A stretch of 38,873 nucleotides of DNA from Deltaproteobacteria bacterium. Lineage in GTDB: Bacteria; Desulfobacterota; Desulfobacteria; Desulfobacterales; C00003060. This document shows, one piece after another, positions 17,805-26,345 of this stretch (the first letter of the stretch is position 1; every line of letters starts with the position of its first letter). The translations under genes were made by a program, and so were the position numbers. Where the stretch lies: NCBI GenBank assembly GCA_016930875.1, contig JAFGFW010000077.1, forward strand, positions 1 through 38,873. The letters run 5' to 3'. Below the pieces are notes generated by a model. It saw only the letters and a list, made by a program, of their open reading frames with translations. It did not search any database and was not told where the DNA came from.

Positions 17805-18950
17805 ATGAATATTCTCTATGTGATAGAAGGGGATGGCGGAGGTGCGGTAACGCACGTCTTGACACTGGCGCAAGGCTTGTCAGCAATGGGTGTGTCAGTC
17901 AGGATTGCCTTTATGTGCAAGGGGCCTGCCGTGACAGAAGCCGGAAAACTGGGGCTGAGTTTTTCGGTGGTTAACAAGACAATGCCACTGGACATTCGTC
18001 CTGTCCTGGAGCTTCTATCAGTTTTAAAAAAGCATGGCATTGATATTATACACAGTCATACTATACGTGGGAACTTTTATGCGAGGCTGGCCGGATTGCT
18101 GTACAGGAGGCCGATAAAATGTGTTACAACAATACATAGTCATATCGTTGATGAACTTAGAGGAGAGGGGACCTTCGGGTTCCGGGATTGGCTGTTGTGG
18201 AAAAGGGAGAAGCTGACCTGGAAGAAAGTAGACCATTTCATATGCGTGTCAGAGGGGTTAAGGCACAGGCTACTATCAAACAGTGTCCCTTATGACAGGA
18301 TATCGGTAGTAGCGAATGGTGTCGAGGTGTCTGACTTGACGGCCAGGGAGAAACATAGAAAGTCTGTGAGAGAGGAGTTTTCATTACAGGATGATGAGGT
18401 ACTGGTAACAACCGTTGGACGACTGGTCCCTGTGAAAAACCACATATTATTTCTTCAAGCTGCAAGGACTGTAGTGAAGACGAAAAGCGTGAAGTTTCTT
18501 GTTGTCGGAGATGGCGTGCTCTTCAATTCACTCAAGGAGAAGACGAAGGGGTGGAACCTTGAAGGCAGAGTGTTTTTTGCCGGATGGAGAGACAACGTTG
18601 GAAGGATACTCTATGCAACGGATATATATGTGATTACGTCCGTTGTAGAGGGGCTTAATCTTTCCGTATTGGAGGCCATGGCACACGGTGTGCCAATTGT
18701 GGGAACGGACGTGAAGGGAGTTTCTGACATTGTAGTGGATAAGGAGACCGGCTTCCTGGTTGAGTTGAATAATGTTGATAGGCTTGCAAACGCTATACTC
18801 ACACTGGCCGGCAACAGGGAGTTATCCGAGCGAATGGGGAGAAATGGCAGACAACTCGTTGAAGAGAGATATTCAGTTCAGGCAATGGTGGACAATACCG
18901 CAAGGGTCTATGAAGACTTGTATAAAATTTCAGGCAATGAGGTATTATAG
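17805..18950 (+). CDS. GT4-family glycosyltransferase
   Basis: A cytoplasmic, membrane-associated GT-B enzyme that adds a sugar to the growing lipid-linked repeat unit. The 381-residue protein starts with MNILYVIEGDGGGAVTHVL, the usual GT4 N-terminus with a glycine-rich acceptor-side loop. The C-terminal nucleotide-sugar domain shows TVGRLVPVKNHILFLQAA, FLVVGDGVLFNSL, and the EX7E-type segment VVEGLNLSVLEAMAHGVPIVGTDVKG. ATG 17805 was chosen because the longer frame (from 17697) runs backwards into the polymerase gene. The stop codon directly abuts the next ATG at 18951, indicating tight translational coupling. Confidence 0.9.
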   Translation: MNILYVIEGDGGGAVTHVLTLAQGLSAMGVSVRIAFMCKGPAVTEAGKLGLSFSVVNKTMPLDIRPVLELLSVLKKHGIDIIHSHTIRGNFYARLAGLLYRRPIKCVTTIHSHIVDELRGEGTFGFRDWLLWKREKLTWKKVDHFICVSEGLRHRLLSNSVPYDRISVVANGVEVSDLTAREKHRKSVREEFSLQDDEVLVTTVGRLVPVKNHILFLQAARTVVKTKSVKFLVVGDGVLFNSLKEKTKGWNLEGRVFFAGWRDNVGRILYATDIYVITSVVEGLNLSVLEAMAHGVPIVGTDVKGVSDIVVDKETGFLVELNNVDRLANAILTLAGNRELSERMGRNGRQLVEERYSVQAMVDNTARVYEDLYKISGNEVL

Positions 18951-20480
18951 ATGGGGTGTAAGAAAATACTGTTCATAGAGCTGGATGGTGCTACATGGGA
19001 TGTTATAACCCCGCTGATTGGGAAAGGAAAACTCCCGAGCATCAAGCGACTCAGAGATATGGGTTCGTCTGGTATCCTGATGTCTGAACATGCGGCGATA
19101 TCCCCAAAGATATGGACATCCATGTTTGCAGGGAAGGGCCATGAGAAGACGGGGATTGATTTTTTTGGCGGTACTTCGAGGATGGTGAAATGCAAACGAT
19201 TATGGGATATCTTTAGCGAAAATGGGTATAGAGTAGGAGTCTTTGGCAGCTTCGCCACATGGCCGCCCTATGAGGTCAATGGGTTTATGATACCAGCCAT
19301 TGATTCGGTCGGGACAGAAACCTACCCGCCGGAATACACGGTCTTCCAAGAGCTCGCCTTGAACGAACGAAAGAAATCTAAAGGGATGGAGGTCGGCTCT
19401 TTGCCTCTGACTAGTACGTTGGAGTATGCCATCAAGTTGAAAAAGATAGGGGTTTGTTGGAAGACCTACTTGAAGGTTTTGGGGTTTTTTACAGAACGTG
19501 TGATGGGCTATCTTGGCAGACCGAAAGATCAGCATTGGAAGAAAGTGATCCTTCATTCGGAGATTTCCGCAGATGTCTTTATCCATTTGTGCAGGCGCTT
19601 CCGACCGGATTTTGCCACAATTCACATGCATATTTGCGATTTTCTTTCTCACAGGTACTGGATGGCCTATGAGCCATCCAAGTTTCCTGGGATAGAGAAA
19701 AAGCTGGTTGAGCAATACAGGGAGGTCATACCCAGGGGCTATATTCAGGCTGACAAGGCCATCGGAAGGATCTTGGATTCAGTTGGCAAGGAGGCAAACA
19801 TTGTTTTAGTGTCCGATCATGGTTTTGAGGCAAAAGCGGGCGGGTTCAACCCTCACGAGATAAGTATTGATAAGTTGTTGGAGGTGTTAAGGTTACGCGG
19901 AAAGGTCATCGGCGCCCGGTTTGGGCCTGGGGTATACATAAACTTTCAGGATGAAATGCTTATGCATCATGCAGCTGATGTGCTGGCCCATGCCTTCTCG
20001 GAAGAGACAGGTGAAAAGGTGTTTCACGTACGAATTTTCGAAAAAACACTTATTGTTCAAAAACCCATGGAGAAATTGAATCGAGACGAAATTTTGAAGA
20101 GTGATTCATTTATAGATTTTGGAGAATACGGAACGCATCGTGCCCTTGATTTGTATGTCAGGGAAAAGCAAATGATGTCCGGAGTTCATGCTGAAGAAGG
20201 TGTTATAGTCATGTGTGGTCCTGATATAAAAAGTGGCGCGCGACTGGAGAATCTGTCATTCTATGACATAGCACCAACGGTCCTGTGGCTCATGGGTTTG
20301 CCTGTGGCCAAGGATATGTGCGGCAGGGCAATAATAGAAGCTGTAGATGAAACTTATTTGAGAGAAAACCCATTGAAAGAGATTGACACCTATGAAGAAG
20401 GCGTAGATGCAGAGGATACTGTTGAAGAATTAGACTACGGCAAGATAGAAGAACGACTCAAGAGTTTGGGATATCTTTAG
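18951..20480 (+). CDS. Alkaline-phosphatase-superfamily phosphodiesterase/phosphotransferase, copy 1
   Basis: A 509-residue type I phosphodiesterase/nucleotide-pyrophosphatase-like protein. Metal and nucleophile motifs are visible: IELDGATWD (Asp12), SPKIWTS with the Thr nucleophile (Thr56), VSDHGFEAK, and GVHAEEGVIVMCGPDI with a metal-binding His. No signal peptide is evident, so a cytoplasmic role is possible. Such proteins cleave or transfer phosphoester groups; here the likely substrate is a nucleotide-sugar, lipid-linked sugar or phospho-substituted glycan. It begins on the base after the GT4 stop and ends 3 bp before the deacetylase. The C-terminus (RLKSLGYL) is almost identical to that of its paralogue at 23494 (RLKGLGYL). 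Confidence 0.82.
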   Translation: MGCKKILFIELDGATWDVITPLIGKGKLPSIKRLRDMGSSGILMSEHAAISPKIWTSMFAGKGHEKTGIDFFGGTSRMVKCKRLWDIFSENGYRVGVFGSFATWPPYEVNGFMIPAIDSVGTETYPPEYTVFQELALNERKKSKGMEVGSLPLTSTLEYAIKLKKIGVCWKTYLKVLGFFTERVMGYLGRPKDQHWKKVILHSEISADVFIHLCRRFRPDFATIHMHICDFLSHRYWMAYEPSKFPGIEKKLVEQYREVIPRGYIQADKAIGRILDSVGKEANIVLVSDHGFEAKAGGFNPHEISIDKLLEVLRLRGKVIGARFGPGVYINFQDEMLMHHAADVLAHAFSEETGEKVFHVRIFEKTLIVQKPMEKLNRDEILKSDSFIDFGEYGTHRALDLYVREKQMMSGVHAEEGVIVMCGPDIKSGARLENLSFYDIAPTVLWLMGLPVAKDMCGRAIIEAVDETYLRENPLKEIDTYEEGVDAEDTVEELDYGKIEERLKSLGYL

Positions 20481-20483
20481 GAC

Positions 20484-21335
20484 ATGAAGGAAATGGGACG
20501 GAGTATTGGTAAAGGCAAGAGATTCCTGTCGGCCGCATTGGTTCTTTGGGGACATCTGTATCCAAGGAGAGTAATCCCTGTCCTATTGTATCATTCTGTT
20601 GATGATTCAGGTTCCGTAATTTCCATTTCTCCAGAACAATTCAAAGCGCAGATGAGATACCTGAAATATGAAGGTTTTAGTACTATATCCTTGAAAGAGT
20701 ACTTGAATTATTTGCTTGGCGACGAGCAACCTTCTGGGAAAAAGGTAGTTATTACCTTTGATGATGGATTTAAAAATAACTACACCGAAGCCTTCGCCGT
20801 GCTAAAGAAGTATCGATTTGCCGCCACAATCTTTATTTCCACAGAGCATATCGGGGGGACATGCTCCTGGGAGAGAGACAAGTCTATTCCGGAACTTCCC
20901 ATGTTGACATGGGACGAAATAGAGGAGATGAGTGACTACGGTATTAATTTTGAGTCCCATGCCTGTGGCCACCGTTATCTGTCTAAACTCTCAGAAAATG
21001 AGGCAAGAGATGAACTAATGATGAGCAAATCGACCATAGAGAAAAGGACCGGGCGGCAAGTGGACTTCTTTTGTCATCCCTACGGGGATTGGAGCGAGCA
21101 AACAAAGCTGTTGGCAAAGGAATGCGGTTATAAGGGGGCTTTTACACGGCCGGGTTTCAGTTCTATGAGTTCTAAGGAAGATCTGTATGATTTGAAAAGA
21201 ATTGGGACGGCGCAGTTTTCATGTTTGGAGGATTTTAAAGCCGGACTCTTGGGAACATATGATTGGTATGTGAAGTTTAAGGAATATTTGGGGATTAGGA
21301 GATTTAGGGATTTACAGATTTGGGATTGCGACTAG
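20484..21335 (+). CDS. Polysaccharide deacetylase (NodB/CE4 domain)
   Basis: Removes N- or O-acetyl groups from a glycan. The 283-residue protein carries the CE4 motifs: YHSVDD, TFDDGF (catalytic base and metal-binding Asp, about residues 93-98), SHACGH (metal-binding His pair, about 156-161) and FCHPYGDW. The N-terminal 30 residues include a short hydrophobic patch (FLSAALVLWGHLYP) that may be a membrane anchor, but no clear cleavage site is seen. It is the last gene of a packed run starting at 17805 and is followed by element copy A. EPS deacetylation, as with PgaB/IcaB-type enzymes, is the natural role. Confidence 0.9.
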   Translation: MKEMGRSIGKGKRFLSAALVLWGHLYPRRVIPVLLYHSVDDSGSVISISPEQFKAQMRYLKYEGFSTISLKEYLNYLLGDEQPSGKKVVITFDDGFKNNYTEAFAVLKKYRFAATIFISTEHIGGTCSWERDKSIPELPMLTWDEIEEMSDYGINFESHACGHRYLSKLSENEARDELMMSKSTIEKRTGRQVDFFCHPYGDWSEQTKLLAKECGYKGAFTRPGFSSMSSKEDLYDLKRIGTAQFSCLEDFKAGLLGTYDWYVKFKEYLGIRRFRDLQIWDCD

Positions 21336-21400
21336 ATGGTTCGAAAACATTGGACCTGTACGGATAGGTTTCGGTCTTGCAGTCCCATGAAAATCGTGCA

Positions 21401-21431
21401 TTCACCGCAGGGACGCAAAGAGCGCAAAGGA
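21401..21431. repeat. CGCAGGGACGCAAAG-type repeat relic
   Basis: Tandem-like ACCGCAGGGACGCAAAGAG and GCGCAAAGG units. They resemble the fragments at 9996-10019 and 27557-27575, and lie 5 bp before the left inverted repeat of element copy A. Confidence 0.5.
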
Positions 21432-21435
21432 AGTC

Positions 21436-21674
21436 AACCGCAGACGTTCGCAGACACCGCAGACTTTATGTCCGGCCGACCTGACCGGACATAAGGGGCC
21501 TATCCGCCTAGTGGCGGATATAAACCAATTATTAGAGCGACTTTGAAAGTGAACATAGCCTTGTTTTGGGGACCTCAGGATTTTTGATATGCCCGCAGGG
21601 CATGACTGTTAATGTCTCCGCAGGTCGCGGAGACATTAGTCTGCGGCTGTCGGCGAGAGTCTGCGGTTTCATAA
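21436..21674. mobile_element. GxxExxY-type inverted-repeat element, copy A (internally deleted, MITE-like)
   Basis: The left end carries three CGCAGAC units starting at 21439, 21449 and 21458. The right end carries GTCTGCG at 21639, GTCGGCG at 21649 and GTCTGCG at 21659, i.e. the inverted arrangement at 10-bp pitch. Between them lie three hairpins: 21468-21475/21485-21492, 21501-21508/21513-21520 and 21614-21621/21627-21634, all 8-bp perfect stems. The stretch CAGGGCATGACTGTTAAT (from 21596) matches the last codons of the GxxExxY gene in copy C, so this copy retains only the gene's tail. Confidence 0.65.
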
Positions 21675-21734
21675 GGGTTTTAGATAGATTAACCGCACAG
21701 CTTGAAAACATTGGAGGGGTTGGCTAGTACCGGT

Positions 21735-23426
21735 ATGAAAAAGATTATTTGGATATCTCTTGTGTCTTCAGTATGTTTTTTATCTATGCATTGGTGTGCC
21801 CTAGCAGCGGAGATAGTAGTTGATTTTTCTGAGACACAGAGGGGGCCATTTAAGAACATTGCTGGGGGGATCAATTTCTGGGGGCAAAACAAGGCGCAGA
21901 AGCGTTTTATTGAAGAGGTTGGGACAGATCTTTACCGGTTGAAGGTCAGGTTGCACCGGGTCAAAAAAAGTGACGGCGGTTACACCAACTTTCCATGGCA
22001 AGGCGATGATTTGACTCTGGAAGATATGAAAACGATTGTCCGCAACATGAATGTGGCCAAAAAGAAGGGCTGCCAAATTATACTTCAGATATATGGGATA
22101 CCCGCCTGGTTATCTGTTTCTAAAGACGGACAGGTTGTAACGAACAACCTGCCTAATTTTGCCAAGTATCCTCCGGAAGACTACGATGAGTGGAAAAGGC
22201 TAGTCTCCGCCACAATTCAGCAACTGGAAAAACTTGGGCTGACGCGGGTAGATTACTACGAGATTTTTGGCGAGCCCAACGCCGGATCCACATGGTATAT
22301 GCAGATGATGCCTTGCAAAGAAAAAGGGGGAGCTATTGTCTACGACTGCCGGCCAAATGAACTCGGTCACAATGCCTTACAGGTAATGAAAGAATTCTTC
22401 AAGATTTATAAGTTCTCTGCAGCTGGAATTAGGCATGCCGACCCAGACGCAAAGATAGGTGGTATGGCTGTGATTCCTAACCCGAGCGGTATATGGTGGA
22501 CACGGTTTTTCACTGAATACGTTCAGTCGCATACATTGCCATTGGATTTTTTTTCATGGCATTGGTACGGCGTTGATGAGGCGCTGTCACATATTCTGGG
22601 GAAAATAGGATCAAAAGAACTTAACGTAGCTCTGGTTCGCCGATTTTTCGAAGGGAAACTCAGGAAACAAGGTTTTGACGATCTGGATATAAACCGTATC
22701 ATCGTTGATCTATATATTTACTTAAAAGATCTTAAAACGTTGACCAGCAAAGCCATTGCGTATCCCTACTCTTTTGTAAGCTCTCATCTCAAAAGAATTC
22801 TGAATCAGGAGGGGCTGGATTCAACAAAGTTGTTCTTGACTGAGTGGAATGTAAATCATGTTGCAGATAGCAGGCATGATACCCACTATGGAGCTTCATT
22901 CATAACAAGAGGGCTGATTGATATCACGGGTTCGAGTACTGAGGGCCAGAACCTGTACGTGCTGTCCAATCGAAGAGTATCTTATCATGATCAAGGATTT
23001 GGTGGTTTTTACGGACTGTTCAGGTCAGACAAGATAAGTAGTCCCAAGGCGAGTTTTAATGCCTTTAGACTATTTGCGATGATGGGAAATAGAGTAAAAT
23101 CTACAAAGGTGCGAGTTTTCGGTGATGATATCTATGCAATTGCGACGCAGGATGGTGATAGTGCTTCACTGCTGCTGACCTATTATAAGATGGCCAAGCG
23201 TCCTGATTATGGCTTGGCTCAAGATGTGACGATAAGTATGGAGAATATTCCCTTTTCCGAGTACACGTACAAGGTCTACTTGATAGATAAGGACCATTCG
23301 AATAGTTACTATGGTTTCGGTCCGGAACTGGAGGTTGTTGAACAGGGCAATGGGAGTAGCGTTTTGAAAAAGAAAATCAATTTGCCCGTTTATGGTGTAT
23401 GGATGATTCAACTTGAGCGGACCTAG
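21735..23426 (+). CDS. Secreted GH39-like glycoside hydrolase (PslG-like role)
   Basis: A predicted periplasmic glycosidase of 563 residues that may trim or release EPS. The N-terminal signal peptide is MKKIIWISLVSSVCFLSMHWCALA with cleavage near residue 24. The catalytic TIM barrel shows the clan-A acid/base motif EIFGEPN (Glu180) and the nucleophile motif LTEWN (Glu370), followed by a C-terminal beta-rich region (about 455-563). The in-frame TTG at 21702 adds 11 residues before the signal peptide, so ATG 21735 is preferred. A GGAGGGG lies rather far upstream, so the start is less than certain. Pseudomonas PslG is a GH39 enzyme encoded in an EPS locus, which gives a functional precedent, not proof. 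Confidence 0.8.
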   Translation: MKKIIWISLVSSVCFLSMHWCALAAEIVVDFSETQRGPFKNIAGGINFWGQNKAQKRFIEEVGTDLYRLKVRLHRVKKSDGGYTNFPWQGDDLTLEDMKTIVRNMNVAKKKGCQIILQIYGIPAWLSVSKDGQVVTNNLPNFAKYPPEDYDEWKRLVSATIQQLEKLGLTRVDYYEIFGEPNAGSTWYMQMMPCKEKGGAIVYDCRPNELGHNALQVMKEFFKIYKFSAAGIRHADPDAKIGGMAVIPNPSGIWWTRFFTEYVQSHTLPLDFFSWHWYGVDEALSHILGKIGSKELNVALVRRFFEGKLRKQGFDDLDINRIIVDLYIYLKDLKTLTSKAIAYPYSFVSSHLKRILNQEGLDSTKLFLTEWNVNHVADSRHDTHYGASFITRGLIDITGSSTEGQNLYVLSNRRVSYHDQGFGGFYGLFRSDKISSPKASFNAFRLFAMMGNRVKSTKVRVFGDDIYAIATQDGDSASLLLTYYKMAKRPDYGLAQDVTISMENIPFSEYTYKVYLIDKDHSNSYYGFGPELEVVEQGNGSSVLKKKINLPVYGVWMIQLERT

Positions 23427-23480
23427 AAAATGTGGTGGATAGCGCCTAAACGGCTTGAGAATATTAATCGACTAAGTGAC

Positions 23481-23485
23481 AAGGA
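23481..23485 (+). promoter_or_regulatory. RBS favouring the GTG start at 23494
   Basis: AAGGA lies 8 nt before GTG 23494. In-frame GTG codons at 23476 and 23488 lie upstream of it or too close to it. Confidence 0.45.
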
Positions 23486-23493
23486 CGGTGCTT

Positions 23494-25167
23494 GTGTCTG
23501 AGAACGGGAAAAGAAAAGTGGTGGTAATCGGTTTGGATGGGGCAACCCTTGATATTATCAGGCCCTTGGCCAACAGAGGGAGGCTGCCTAATCTGGCCAG
23601 GATAATGAAAGATGGCGTGCACGGCGAATTGGAATCGACCATACATCCTATCACTCCCCAGGCATGGACTAGCTTTTTAACGGGGAAGAAGGCAGGCAAA
23701 CACGGTATTCTTGATTTCAGCCGTAGAAAGAAGGATTCCTATGATATTGAATTCGTTAACGCCAGTCTGAGGAAAACTGAGAGCATTTTCTCCATACTAA
23801 GCGGGGCTGGCAAGAAAGTGGGGGCAATAGCAATACCATTTACCTTCCCGCCCGAAAAGGTAAATGGCTTTATGCTTTCGGGCATGGACTCGCCAGGTGA
23901 AGACATCAGAGCCGTGTATCCCGATGCGCTTTACGATGAGATAAAGAAAGCATTTGGTCACTATCACATACATCTGGCTTCGCCTGTGGGACGAAGAATC
24001 GACCAGGCAAAATTCTGGAAGGACATCAAAACAGAAGATGAAAACAGGACACAGATTAGCAGATATCTGATGCAAAAATACTCCTGCGATCTCTTCATGA
24101 CCGTCTACAATAACACAGATCGCGTTGCGCACCAACATCTCGACGAGTCTGTGTACAATAACATTCAAAATGGCAGAGGCATAGATGCAGAGGACCTATT
24201 GGTAAAGACCTATGAGAATACCGATTCCCATGTAGGCGCTCTCATTTCGGATTTGGGCGGAGATACATCCGTTATTATCATGTCAGACCACGGTTCGGGT
24301 CCGATAAAAAGAGTCTTTTTCCTGAACAGATGGTTGGAGGAAAACGGCTTTCTGGCATACAGAAAAGAGAAACAAGATGCGGTGAAAAGGGCTGTGCGTC
24401 AGGCTCGATTTCTTGCGAAGCGCTTCTTGCCACGGTCTGCAAAAAATTTCATTGAAGCAAGGTTCGGGGGGGTAAGAGACAAGGTCGAATCGATGTTATC
24501 TTTTTCAGACATTGACTGGGAAAAGACAAAGGCCTACGGCTTCGGCATGTATGGCAATATCTATGTGAACCTTAATGGCAGGGAACCAAATGGTGTTGTG
24601 GAGCCTGGCAGGCAATATGAGGATCTGCGCGATCAGATCATCGAGAAGCTCAAAAGCCTTAGAGATCCTGACACGGGGGAGAAAATTGTAGAAAAAGTAT
24701 ACAGGCGGGAGGATTTGTACGACGGGCCTCAAGTTGAGGATGCCCCGGATTTGCTGATCGGCTGGAATGATTATGCCTATTATACTTCAGTTACCCTGGG
24801 CAAGGAAAAGGGAGAGATTTTCGGTCCCCACATGAACATTGACTGCTCAGAGTATAAACACGTAGGTACTCACCGGCTCAACGGGACCTTTATGGCAATG
24901 GGACCTGACATAAAAAAAGGCATTGAGATCTGCGGTGCTGGGATATGTGATGTGGCGCCAACGATCCTTTATATGCTTGGTGAACCGATCCCCGATGATA
25001 TGGACGGAAGGGTGTTTGCTGAGATATTCGAGGAGGATTTCTACAGGGACAATCCTCCCCAATACAGGCGCTCCGGACAGATTGAGAGGGCTGATGAGGT
25101 TGTTGCCTATTCAGACGAAGAGAGCCGGAATGTGGCGGAGAGGTTAAAGGGGTTGGGGTATCTATAG
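23494..25167 (+). CDS. Alkaline-phosphatase-superfamily phosphodiesterase/phosphotransferase, copy 2
   Basis: A 557-residue paralogue of the protein at 18951. Motifs: VVVIGLDGATLD (metal Asp), TPQAWTSFLTG (Thr nucleophile), YNNTDRVAHQHLDE (metal ligands), IMSDHGSGP and GTHRLNGTFMAMGPDI. It lacks an obvious signal peptide. Like copy 1 it ends in a RLKGLGYL tail. It is slightly longer than copy 1, with an extra helical segment around residues 290-340 (KRAVRQARFLAKRFLPRSA), rich in basic residues and possibly membrane-associating. The following GT26 gene begins 2 bp after its stop. GTG 23476 is an alternative start. Reaction and substrate are unknown; involvement in transfer or removal of a phosphate-linked group on the glycan is inferred. 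Confidence 0.82.
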   Translation: MSENGKRKVVVIGLDGATLDIIRPLANRGRLPNLARIMKDGVHGELESTIHPITPQAWTSFLTGKKAGKHGILDFSRRKKDSYDIEFVNASLRKTESIFSILSGAGKKVGAIAIPFTFPPEKVNGFMLSGMDSPGEDIRAVYPDALYDEIKKAFGHYHIHLASPVGRRIDQAKFWKDIKTEDENRTQISRYLMQKYSCDLFMTVYNNTDRVAHQHLDESVYNNIQNGRGIDAEDLLVKTYENTDSHVGALISDLGGDTSVIIMSDHGSGPIKRVFFLNRWLEENGFLAYRKEKQDAVKRAVRQARFLAKRFLPRSAKNFIEARFGGVRDKVESMLSFSDIDWEKTKAYGFGMYGNIYVNLNGREPNGVVEPGRQYEDLRDQIIEKLKSLRDPDTGEKIVEKVYRREDLYDGPQVEDAPDLLIGWNDYAYYTSVTLGKEKGEIFGPHMNIDCSEYKHVGTHRLNGTFMAMGPDIKKGIEICGAGICDVAPTILYMLGEPIPDDMDGRVFAEIFEEDFYRDNPPQYRRSGQIERADEVVAYSDEESRNVAERLKGLGYL

Positions 25168-25169
25168 GC

Positions 25170-25937
25170 ATGCCTTCCACGGTAAACAGAGACAAAGATT
25201 CCGTAGGTTTCATGGATGTTGATATAGCAATAGTCGATGAAAAGCAACTTTTTGACAGAATTATTCTTTTTGTCCGGCAGGAGAAACCGCGCAAGGTCCT
25301 GTACGTGAACGCCCACTGCATGGTGATATCAAGAAAAGATAAGGTGTATCGCAATATTTTAAATAACGCGCATTTGGTGTACGCAGACGGTATTAGCCTT
25401 GTATGGGGGGCCAGGCTGTTGGGTCATTACCTGCCTGGCCGGTTGACGGCCGCTGATTTTATGCCAAGGTTTTTCAGTCTTTTTGCAGAAGCGGGGCTCA
25501 GAGTCTACATGTTGGGGGCGCGTCCTGGTGTGGCAGAGACTGCGGCACAAAGGCTCAGGGAGGACAACCCTGGACTCGAGATTGTTGGCACACAACACGG
25601 ATACTTCAAAGAACGGGAGTCCGAGAGAATAATTGAAGGGATCAACAGGGCCGACCCTCATATATTGATGGTCGGCATGGGGGTGCCTTATCAGGAGAAG
25701 TGGATCGATCAGCACTATGACGAGCTGAATGCTTCTGTGATCTGGGGGGTGGGGGCCTTGTTCGATTTCCTTTCAGGCAGGCTTGCGCGCGGACCTCAGT
25801 GGTTGTTGGCCAGTGGATTTGAGTGGCTTTGCAGGCTGGTGGCAGAGCCTAGGCGGCTGTGGCAGCGCTATCTTGTCGGGAATCTTTTGTTTGTCTGGTA
25901 TGTCTTGCGCTGGAAGCTGGAGAACAAAAAGAGCTAA
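25170..25937 (+). CDS. WecG/TagA/CpsF-family glycosyltransferase (GT26)
   Basis: Adds a sugar such as N-acetylmannosamine or its uronate to a polyprenyl-pyrophosphate-linked acceptor. The 255-residue protein contains the family landmarks VNAHCMVISRKD, ADGISLVWGARLLG (the conserved catalytic Asp region), PGRLTAADFMP, VYMLGARPGVAETAA, ILMVGMGVPYQEKW and the C-terminal membrane-targeting part GRLARGPQWLLASGFEWLCRLVAEPRRLWQRY. It begins 2 bp after the phosphodiesterase gene, so the two are co-translated. Its TAA stop lies at the outermost bases of element copy B, so the last codon may have been set by that insertion. Confidence 0.92.
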   Translation: MPSTVNRDKDSVGFMDVDIAIVDEKQLFDRIILFVRQEKPRKVLYVNAHCMVISRKDKVYRNILNNAHLVYADGISLVWGARLLGHYLPGRLTAADFMPRFFSLFAEAGLRVYMLGARPGVAETAAQRLREDNPGLEIVGTQHGYFKERESERIIEGINRADPHILMVGMGVPYQEKWIDQHYDELNASVIWGVGALFDFLSGRLARGPQWLLASGFEWLCRLVAEPRRLWQRYLVGNLLFVWYVLRWKLENKKS

Positions 25938-26343
25938 CCGCAGACTTGCGCAGACGACGCAGACATTTTGTTCGGCCGACCCCAGTTTAAATAAGGCTAC
26001 GCCATTTCACGGGGCAGGCCTGGCCGAACAAACAATGCCATCCGACTTTCGGCGGTGATGTCCTCAAGCCGCTGGGCGCAACTGGAAAATAATGGACACG
26101 AATGCGATGACTCACGCTATTAATGGCACTGCGTTTGAAGCAAATCTAATGCTCGGGCAAGCTTCCTTGCAGAATGATTCCTGATTTGCTCACATTGCCA
26201 ACTGTCGGCTGAAAGGTCGAGGGAACGGCATGACAGTTATTAGGTGTGCCACAGGCCTGCCCCGATAAATGCACAGCATATTTGGCCGGGTTCGCCCAGC
26301 CACTCTAGTCTGGGTTAGTCGGCGTGTGTCTGCGGTTTCATAA
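25935..26343. mobile_element. GxxExxY-type inverted-repeat element, copy B (eroded)
   Basis: The left end has CGCAGAC at 25939, 25949 and 25958. The right end has GTCTGGG, GTCGGCG and GTCTGCG at 26308, 26318 and 26328, exactly 10 bp apart and inverted relative to the left. The left part shares TTTTGTTCGGCCGACC and GGCCTGGCCG with copy C. The copy contains the start of a GxxExxY gene (26092-26184), which decays after about 30 codons. It fills the whole space between the GT26 stop codon and the GT2 start codon (2 bp away). Confidence 0.65.
26092..26184 (+). pseudogene. 5' relic of a GxxExxY gene
   Basis: The frame reads MDTNAMTHAINGTAFEANLM and then LGQ before running into a stop. It aligns with the start of the gene in copy C (ITYAINGAVFEVNRVLG). 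The defining G-x-x-E-x-x-Y motif and the nuclease core are lost. Confidence 0.55.
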
Positions 26344-26345
26344 TA

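Larger units (their letters stand above)
21336..21734. other. Gene-free region containing element copy A
   Basis: This 399-bp gap contains a CGCAGGGACGCAAAGAGCG-type relic (21401-21431) and the element at 21436-21674. The 12-bp sequence GAAAACATTGGA occurs on both sides of the element (21343-21354 and 21704-21715). No promoter with good spacing was found before the glycosidase gene. Confidence 0.6.

Noticed and set aside
21439-21465. CRISPR-like short direct repeats (CGCAGAC)
   Set aside because: The units are only 7 bp with 2-3 bp spacers and are mirrored at the other end of the element; no spacers or cas genes.
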